From contig JAEBUN010000011.1 of the NCBI GenBank assembly GCA_023014365.1, forward strand, positions 62,001-126,000: DNA of 64,000 bases, given 5' to 3'. Origin of the DNA: Lepiota brunneoincarnata. Taxonomy: Eukaryota; Basidiomycota; Agaricomycetes; Agaricales; Agaricaceae. The notes beneath the pieces were generated by a model. That model did not search any database, had not been told where the DNA came from, and worked only from the letters and a program-made list of their open reading frames with translations. A program made the translations under genes and the position numbers. Shown here in pieces: positions 57,075-64,000 of the stretch. The first letter of the stretch is position 1; each line of letters opens with the position of its first letter.

Positions 57075-58806
57075 GGCCCTGATCAAATGACCTGCCCTAA
57101 AGTCTATGCGCCAGGTATATCTGTTTGCGCTTCCTGACGGTTACAACCCTTTCCCGCCCCCTCTACCCTCGAGTGCCATCCGTGGTATCTCGCCAACGCT
57201 GGCCCCGGATCAATAACCTATGTTTCAAGGTAAGTCCTTGGCTTCTGTTTTGCACGCCGTTCTAACGTTGCCACCCTCTCACTTCTGCACGCTCTCCCCC
57301 TGTCTCGTTACGTGTCCTCTCTTTGGCGCATGGCCCTCGCTGGTGCACGTCTCCTCCCTCCCATACTTGTGTTGCACATCTTGCTCTGTGGATGTTCTCC
57401 CGTTCACCCTGCCCTCCCTCTCGCTTGTCCTCCTGCTTTTCACTCGCTGCTCTAACACTTTCGCCTGTGTCTCCCACCCCATCGGGGATCTCTCACCCCG
57501 TCGTCAAGCTCTCACCCGCTCTCACCCGCTCTCACCCGCTCTCACCCTCTCGGCGATCTCTCGCCCTCTCGCTTGCCATTCTCAACCTCTCGCCCCCCGA
57601 TCTCCCGCCCTTTCCTCCCTCTCGCTTGCCGGTTCTTTCATTTCGCCGTCAGCCGTTGTCGCCGGCCCTTCTCGCTGCTGCATCCCTCCTCCGCTGCACG
57701 TCTTTGCTAGCCGTTGAGAGTGGCCCACCCCTCCATTCTCTGGGGGTTTCAGCTTGTTCACTCGAGCTCGCACCGACATTTGGGTGTGGGTCTGGCCCCG
57801 GGCATGGGATTAGTCGAATGAGCTCGCTTTCCCCGGGCTCACGGCTACTCGGGAGGGTACTTGGCACTGGTAGGGTGGGCCGCTGCTCCCTTCCATCCTC
57901 TGGGGCATGAATCGGACAGAATCACCATCATCACTCCCCACGCTACATGCTAACCCTTCCCCCCTTCCTTTATCCCCCCTTGCGCTTTTCTTGTAGCCCT
58001 GGACGCTTGCCTCAAAATTCACTCAAGACAAGCATTGTTCCAACCGCACTTCGGCGGAACTTTCTGGCCCTCCAGTATGAGAAATTGGGTGCTGCAAAAG
58101 TGCCCTTGGCAGTACCCCGGAGTGGTGCCTACGGTTTGGTAAGAGCCCTGTCCAATCTCAGCGTAGTGGGTTACCGATGCTCAACAACTTGACTCATCAG
58201 ACTGTGGCCCGCTCGCAAAGCGGGAGTAACATTCTGTTACTGCCCTTCACCCGCTCCCCATTTTGATTCCCTCAGGGTGTAGATTCTGCTACATGCCTCC
58301 TGCGCTCCCTTCACCAGCTGAAAGTCAGCAGTTCTCGGCGATACTTGTCCGTTCATTGGGATCAAGACCCTCCCTGTCTGGATCCTCTGCGATAACCTTA
58401 CATCATGGACTTTGTATACATCAATAGTCTCCCTGCATACATTGCATTGCATGTTGTCCTGCCTTCGCCCCATTTATCGCTGTAGATCATTTGATTATAC
58501 CTAGTCTACTTGTTTTTCATTGTCGGATCTCTTAAGATAGCTTATATGCAGTTAAGCTCCAGCTTTGGATGTAAACGATTAGAACCCATATCCTTCCACC
58601 TCCCTTTTGTTAGAATATTAGCCCTGAGGCTATTACATGTGGGAACCGTGCAGGGTGCGTCCCTGAGTGAGCTTCAATTGTTCTATTGACTAATGAACAT
58701 GTGGCCAGTTGGGTAAAGCACTGAGGTACCAAGCTATTAAAGACAGCACCTAGCCACCTAGCTCGATACGCGATACGAATCCATTCGACAGGACCTCCTC
58801 AATACC
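57075..58806. other. C/T-rich region, no confident gene
   Basis: Plus-strand frames at 57220-57717 and 57323-57910 are open because of strong pyrimidine bias (CTCTCACCCG repeats near 57515-57550) and look low-complexity. A GTAAGT follows an ATG near 57221, so a short first exon is possible. 58200-58806 holds nothing recognisable and is taken as the 5' region of the TET/JBP gene. Confidence 0.35.
57500..57548. repeat. short CTCACCCGCT tandem repeat
   Basis: GCTCTCACCC units are repeated four to five times with a 10-bp step inside the pyrimidine-rich block. Confidence 0.7.
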
Positions 58807-61085
58807 ATGTCAGACAGCCAGATCTCGCAGTTCACATCGAAACCCCGTGGATCCCGTGCAAGAAAGGCCTTGGTGAGCCTTACATACTTATTGACTGCTT
58901 TATTCTTTTCGTCTTGGCTTTCTTCACCAGTCAAGTACAATGCCTATATCAGGATGATTGCATCGGGCGTACTTGGTGCAGTGGAGGTCACACATCCTTG
59001 AGCAGCACTGCTGCTTTTGCGTATGGAAGCCTTCACTGTGGGTAGGGAAGTCCGCCAGTAAAAGCCTAGCAAGCCTATACCAGGATGATTGCATCGGGCA
59101 AGCTAGGTGCAGTAGGGTGTAACATCCGGGGGTGGCACACCACTCCGCCCGAGCATGAAACCCCCACACTGCTGCTGGTTTTTTTGTAGTTCTATCTTTC
59201 TTATCCTGTCATCTAACAATCAGTCTCCAGAAAGCTAGTAAAGAGAAAGGGACTGTAAGTTATGTTGACTCTGTCCCAATGAATCTAGCTAATGGTATCG
59301 GATTGTTCAGAACAAGCGATTGTTAGAGGGAGGGGATGTTGACAGACCAGTGCGAACAAACTTCCAGTTCTCATCACATGCCCTCTAACACACATTAAGG
59401 AGGCAAAGAAGGGGAAGAAGGCAGAAAAGGCACGCGAAAAGGCAGAGAGAAGACAGGAGAAAAGAAAGGCGAGATATGAAGGGCCTTACAAACCGGAGCA
59501 GGTCTCAAAGTATATTGAAAAGTGTCGGGCGAAAAGGGCCAGGATGGGCCCCACGGTAAGACAACATTGTCTTCCCATGTCCAAATCTAACCGATGGATA
59601 GTTACAAGAACCGACAGAGCAGCTAGATGATCAAGATGTGGAATTCATCCAAGTCGATCACCCTGACCGGCCAGAGAAAATATATAACCTGAGGGAATTG
59701 ACTGATACAATAAAACAACTCAAGTACGTGATTCGACCAAGTTGTATTCCTGTAGAATGGACTGACCAGAAACACAGGGAGGAAACCCAACAGACAATAT
59801 TAACTAAAGCCCAAGATGATCTCCCTGACTTCGAGGCACTCTTTGGAGGCGAGCTTAGTGACATTGAGGATGAAATGGGAAGGGGGTCATTCACAGCTGG
59901 GGAGGACTCTACCGAGTACAGTGAGCTCTTTGGAAAAAATCCAGCAGACCCAAGTGAGCTCATTGATGTTGAAGACGGTACAGGAGAGCAGAATGATGAT
60001 AAGGAAAGATGGCGTTTTTTGAAATATGCTTTGGGTATGGTCGCCAGGAAGGTAAAACATGGCAAGAAAAATAGAGGTACATGGTCTTAGCCATTACTTG
60101 GTCTTGCTCGCTAACTCATTCTTAGTCGAGTTCTCCAACTTCAACTTTACGAACGCTACATCAGAGGACAGCCGCATACGCAGTCAGGCCTGCCCTCACC
60201 CCCCCGAGGTGGAAACTGTTTGGAACGACAGCAAAGCAAGGGTTGCTGTGAGTGGCGATGGAGTCCCTCTGGTATATTCCCTTCCCAGATTTCTCACACC
60301 CCAATGTCATGTATGTACCTCCCTTTTTGTCTTGGTGTTCACTGAGGATAGTATAGAACAGGACTTATGGTGTCATGATGGTTCTAGGAAGATCTGTGAG
60401 GGTTGCTTGTGGTAGATGTGCTGATAGGAACTTGCGAGACCATAGAGACGCATATGTTCAAAGACCAGGACAACTTGCTGGGATCACCCATGTTTCCAGT
60501 TCATGGCATGGTATTGGACATACAGTGAGTAGGAAATATCTACCATACTATTTGCACTGACATCTCTCTCTCAAGCATGAAGATCCGGTTGCCTCAAGTT
60601 CTATGATCAGAACAGGTAAACAATTTACCTGTGTAGTCAACTCACTACGCGACATACAAACCCTCTCCTATCTTGTGAACTGGGCATTTGAACAAATTGA
60701 TCCAGTTCAGTTTGAGGCAACAAAACAGCTCCGAGACACCGTCAGCAAGAAATACGCTCATGTAGAGGCACTTGGGTCTGTAGACCCTTTGGTTCAGGTT
60801 TCTAGGGCCATTATGTACAATAGGCAGACACCGTCTCACAAGGATACCCATGATCCTCCACGATCGTGGGTACCCATGGTCTGCCTTGGCACATTCACAG
60901 AAGGAGGTGAGCTGTACATCGAGGAGCTGAATCTCAGGATACGCTACCTTCCTGGAGACGCTGTGTTCATAAGGGGGCGGATTTTGAGGCATCGGGTGGG
61001 GGAGTGGAAGGATGGTCAGAGGATCTCCATTGTTCATTTTACGCACGAGAGTTTATGGAGGCAACAGAAGTTGTCCTGTCCCTAA
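58807..61085 (+). CDS. TET/JBP-family 2-oxoglutarate/Fe(II) dioxygenase, intact
   Basis: TET/JBP enzymes oxidise 5-methylcytosine (TET) or thymine (JBP) in DNA; the fungal branch is expanded in Agaricomycetes, often with KDZ transposons. Six exons (58807-58872, 59400-59555, 59602-60076, 60126-60310, 60357-60524, 60576-61085) splice in frame to 519 residues with no stop. The N-terminus is basic (KKAEKAREKAERRQEKRK, about 25-45), then an acidic linker (about 120-220). The dioxygenase core is C-terminal: HKD with metal ligands H438 and D440, a jelly-roll GGELYIEELNLRIRYLPGDAVFIRG, distal H489 in RHRV and the 2-oxoglutarate-binding R499 in GQRISIVHFTH. A Cys cluster lies in exon five (CGRC). The first intron is unusually long (527 bp) and carries a repeat. 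No KDZ transposase was found. Activity and substrate are inferred from family. Confidence 0.8.
58935..59130. repeat. duplicated ~60-bp segment inside TET/JBP intron 1
   Basis: AAT/AAGCCTATA(T/C)CAGGATGATTGCATCGGGC followed by TTGGTGCAG or CTAGGTGCAG occurs at about 58940 and 59070, on the same strand, 131 bp apart. It expands an intron that is otherwise the only long one in the gene. Confidence 0.6.
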
Positions 61086-61304
61086 GCTCCTGACCCTTGC
61101 TTCTCCTGTACATTTCAATAAAGGTGCCCATGCACTCTATTTGGCGGCGAGTTTTGTCTACAATGTGAGCAGACATGAGGTGGCAAGACCCTGAAGCTGT
61201 CGGGGTATTGGTGGGGTTTGAGTAGTGCACGGACCCTGTCCTCAGGTCCCCTCTTATCCCAGACCAGGCACGATGTTGATGCCTGGGGCACTGGTGCATC
61301 CAAG
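61086..61304. other. 3' flank of the TET/JBP gene
   Basis: 219 bp between the stop codon and repeat B2. No motif was seen beyond a possible polyadenylation signal AATAAA near 61119. Confidence 0.4.
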
Positions 61305-61828
61305 GAAGAGGGATCGGAGTCATGCGTGCAGTCTTATTCCCCTGGGGGTGGGGATGCAGGCTTGCTTTGTCTGATTTATTCTGACAGAAGCACATGGGGA
61401 TGGTTCTAGTGTAGATGGCTTGGTCGTTTGATTATTAATTGTGACTTCTGCTGGTATCGTACTGGCGGGTGATTGGCCTGGGTTGGGTACCAGGGGAACA
61501 GAGAACCCATTTAGCTCCTTATCCCATCCGAAACAGAAACAAAAGGGAGCGACTAGCGAAGGAAATCTCATATTCTGTTGTCTATGATGTCTGCTCGGAG
61601 TCAATTTTGGAGTCATCGTCGCATGCGACCAGGCCTATATAGCTGTAAGAACCGGGGGTGGGGGATGTGCTACGACATATACGTGCCTGGTGGTGGTAAA
61701 AGTATATGAAACTCCACAACAAATGCACTTGACCTCTTTCCTCCATCTGCTTGGTCTGTTTGCTCACTCCCCCAACATTCTCGCAACAACTTCTTTTGAG
61801 CTTGGAGAGAGTTCGTCATTTCATGCTT
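61305..61828 (-). repeat. repeat B, copy B2 (inverted relative to B1)
   Basis: The reverse complement matches 19533-20057 downstream of the OTC copy. Here the internal frame (MRFPSL...FGWDKELNGF) is uninterrupted by the stop seen in B1. It lies 220 bp downstream of the TET/JBP gene, which may or may not be linked to it by descent. Confidence 0.7.
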
Positions 61829-62836
61829 CTGTACACTGAGAGCCCGAGTGCTCCCAGTCCTTCAAGTTATTGTTTCCTGTGTTGAGTTCCAAATTTGGGA
61901 TCGACATCTATTTGTGGAAACAATTATCGCTTGAGGACACTAAGAAGAAACATTGGAATCCGCCTCCTCGGTCTCAGGGTCAAACTTTTCCATGTCCGGG
62001 CCTTATTGTTCTCGTTCCGATAAAAAGCCTGAACCCCATCCTCTCATGGGTCCAGCCACAGACTTGTGTCATTGACAGCTTTCTGTAGTGTCGCAAAGTA
62101 CAGTAGAATGACTGCGAACACGCTTCTTGAAAACAAGAACACAAGGGCTGCAGATGCATGCTTCCGATCACGAAAGGATTCAGAGGCTTCCTGCTTATAG
62201 GGAACTAGTCGTGCCCAAGGATTTTTGATTGGAACAAGCGTCGCCCTCCCCCGATCTACTTCAAAACCATTGAAGTCGATGATGTTGGAAATGCAAACTC
62301 GTCGCGAGTTTCACGGAATGCCGGGGGGTCCAAACGTTGACTACTTGGACCCACTTTCCGGTGTTTCGGCTCCCGATCTTTTTTTTTTCCTTTTTCTCTC
62401 TCGATCTCTATGTAAACGGTAGCTAGAATACCAGGACAATTACTCGCTTTTTTATTGTTCCGTATTTACCTTAAATAACGTAGCTCGAATGACTGGCAGC
62501 CTCAGTTCTCGCGCATACGAGTCTCTGAGGCTGTGAGTAGCCTATGTTACTTTCTCTTTTATGACTGTTGCTTACAATGCCTGTAGAACGACACTCGTAT
62601 TCTAACAGATGAACGCGTGACACTCACGAGATATCCATCTGACATCAACACAGAGGAGCACGAAGTAGAGTTTGATGCAGATGGATAGAGGGACAAAGGA
62701 AGAGATGGCACCGGAATTGCTGAAGCCCTCGGAGAGGTCGCTCAGGGTCTGAGTGGAGCGGTGGCAGGGATCATGTAAGAAACCTGGTGAGCCCTTCCTT
62801 CCATATCGCCCCTCTCTTTAGCGCAATGGCTAGAAT
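61829..62836. other. intergenic, nothing recognised
   Basis: About 1 kb with short frames, a T-rich tract near 62380-62400 and an acidic snippet near 62630-62690. No family was recognised. It ends at satellite array f. Confidence 0.35.
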
Positions 62837-63132
62837 CTTGAACGTCCAGGATGTTCAGTCGAAACGAGGGCTATTCATTTTGGCCACTCACGAGTCGAAC
62901 ATCCTGGACGTTCAGTTGTCATGGAGCTATTCACTTGAGTTGTATACCAGGACATTCAGTAATATGGGGTGAGTCACTGGATTACTTGCAAGCTGAGCGT
63001 CCTGGACGTTTCCTTAATCCGGAGCAAATCACTTGCGTTACTTACAGGGTGAACGCCCAGGTCGTTCAGTCGGGACGGGGGCTATCCGTTTGGGTTACCC
63101 ACAGGTTGAACATCCTGGACGTTCGGCATGTA
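62837..63132 (+). repeat. palindromic satellite, array f (6 units)
   Basis: Cores near 62840, 62897 (GAACATCCTGGACGTTCAG), 62945, 62996, 63050 and 63107, at 48-57-bp steps, with TTCACTTGAGTTG-type spacers in the same orientation as array a. Plus-strand frames through it are spurious. Confidence 0.85.
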
Positions 63133-63427
63133 ACCACCTGCATTCGGACCATCTAGTCAATACCGGTCCAACGGTGCCCATCCCGACCTGCAATTCGGGT
63201 TTGTTCATGAGAAAAGGGTGGGGTCTCTTTTCCTTACCCTTTACCCACCGAACATTCAAGTTTTGACCACCAGCCTCCATGTTATTGCGCGATCTTGGTC
63301 TCGTTGGAATGACCTCCTCAATCCGCATTCAGCGGTGCCCATTGCAACCCGCAACTGGCGTCCGTTCATGATGAAATATCATACTTTCCTCACCTCCACT
63401 CCAACGAACTGCACACTTTCAGCGCAC
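63133..63427. other. spacer with a small duplicated word
   Basis: No gene. CGGTGCCCAT(C/T)xCxACCTGCAA occurs near 63171 and again as GCGGTGCCCATTGCAACCCGCAACT near 63333, followed by TTCATGA both times, suggesting a ~160-bp internal duplication. Confidence 0.4.
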
Positions 63428-63906
63428 CCGATCCCAGCAAAACAAAGCGACAAATCTGAAAACAACTGGTGGAGCGTGCTACAGAGCCTGATGTCAGGAG
63501 CAAAAGGATATACCTGGAGATCAGACCTATCGTGACTTCGGGGATGATCAGGCAGCTTCTCGGCGGCGCAAACCTGATTGAGGTAAATCCTGACTTGAAA
63601 GAGGGTTGTGCTCTGTTCAGCGGCAGCAGGGAGCATGAGTCGCGATCCCAAGTATGTTTAATTTTACGATTTACTAGTTCAGTTTTCGAATCACTATTTC
63701 CCTTGGGCAGGCCACTGATTTACGTTCTGACGTGTTTGTACATTTGTATAGGCAACGCAAGGATTTCTGTGCTGGCGTTTGACTACTTGTTATAATCTAG
63801 CTCGTTAGTGGCACACTAGCTGTAATCATCCTTGACAAGCTCATTAAGACGGATTAGTGCGGGGAAAATTTGTCATTCCGAGGGGGTTCGTAAGGGCCCA
63901 GTATTT
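63428..63906 (+). repeat. repeat C, copy C2, with coding remnant, intron and repeat D
   Basis: Reverse-orientation partner of C1 (37849-38248). The plus strand encodes ERATEPDVRSK...YLEI, GGANLIEVNPDLKEGCALF and EHESRSQ, then a GTATGT...GGGCAG intron (about 63654-63712), then coding LRSDVFVHLYRQRKDFCAGV ending at a TGA near 63780. The shared part then runs through CTCATTAAGACGGATTAGTG and the D words to GTAAGGGCCCAG. I take this as the last two exons of an unidentified gene; C2 keeps the intron, C1 has lost it. Confidence 0.65.
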
Positions 63907-64000
63907 TCGGTGCTCTAAGGTCGATGCAGACCTTGTGGGGTACTTACTCAGGGGCGTGTTGTGTGTTTATCTTACTGAACGGCGATACGAGTAATCTATG
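63907..64000. other. window edge, nothing recognised
   Basis: 94 bp after repeat C2 with no motif. Confidence 0.4.

Noticed and set aside
57220..57910. Two long plus-strand ORFs in the pyrimidine-rich block
   Set aside because: Open in several frames because of C/T bias and a 10-bp repeat; composition is low-complexity Ser/Pro/Leu with no domain.
62851..63328. Several ORFs through satellite array f
   Set aside because: They follow the repeat on both strands and have no independent support.

Overview
The window looks like a repeat-rich accessory region of a filamentous basidiomycete, most likely an Agaricomycete. Supporting signs are many short GT-AG introns (about 50-57 bp), FunK1 fungal kinases, a TET/JBP dioxygenase of the type expanded in mushroom genomes, a Ty3/Gypsy element, a GH5 endoglucanase piece and much decayed coding sequence. 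Species cannot be named from sequence alone. There is no bacterial or phage-like gene organisation.

Layout. 1-17.8 kb: an unrecognised multi-exon gene (3.1-5.4 kb), two copies of a 1.3-kb LTR-like repeat (family A; the first has lost its middle), minisatellite blocks (8.7, 11.1-13.3 and 14.4 kb), a coiled-coil fragment and an unrecognised gene at 15.9-16.8 kb. 18.2-19.5 kb: a damaged ornithine carbamoyltransferase copy. 20-23.5 kb: a truncated, mutated Ty3/Gypsy element on the minus strand. 24-30 kb: two paralogous Cys-rich proteins, a decayed DUF3505-like gene and a FunK1 fragment. 30.4-34.5 kb: two nearly identical family A copies facing each other, forming a 4.1-kb inverted structure. 35.5-40.6 kb: one intact FunK1 kinase and one FunK1 pseudogene in tandem.

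41-63.9 kb is a mosaic of gene pieces: an RS-rich protein fragment, a large decayed gene, a PRP6 fragment, a Zn2Cys6-type gene, a third FunK1 gene, an SPT5-like NGN/KOW gene, a GH5 endoglucanase fragment and an apparently intact six-exon TET/JBP gene. Six arrays of a ~55-bp satellite with a palindromic core (TGAACGTCC-W-GGACGTTCA) sit between these pieces, often exactly where homology to a captured gene stops. Shorter repeats (B, C, D) link distant parts of the window in inverted orientation.

The genes do not form one pathway. The theme is duplication, truncation and decay: many inactivating changes are C-to-T type stops (CGA or TGG to TGA/TAG) in repeats and duplicated genes, while FunK1-1, the TET/JBP gene and probably the SPT5-like gene remain open. 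The leading candidates for something undescribed are the palindromic satellite at gene-fragment boundaries, the inverted 1.3-kb pair, and an open TET/JBP reading frame inside a region that looks damaged by RIP or 5-methylcytosine deamination.
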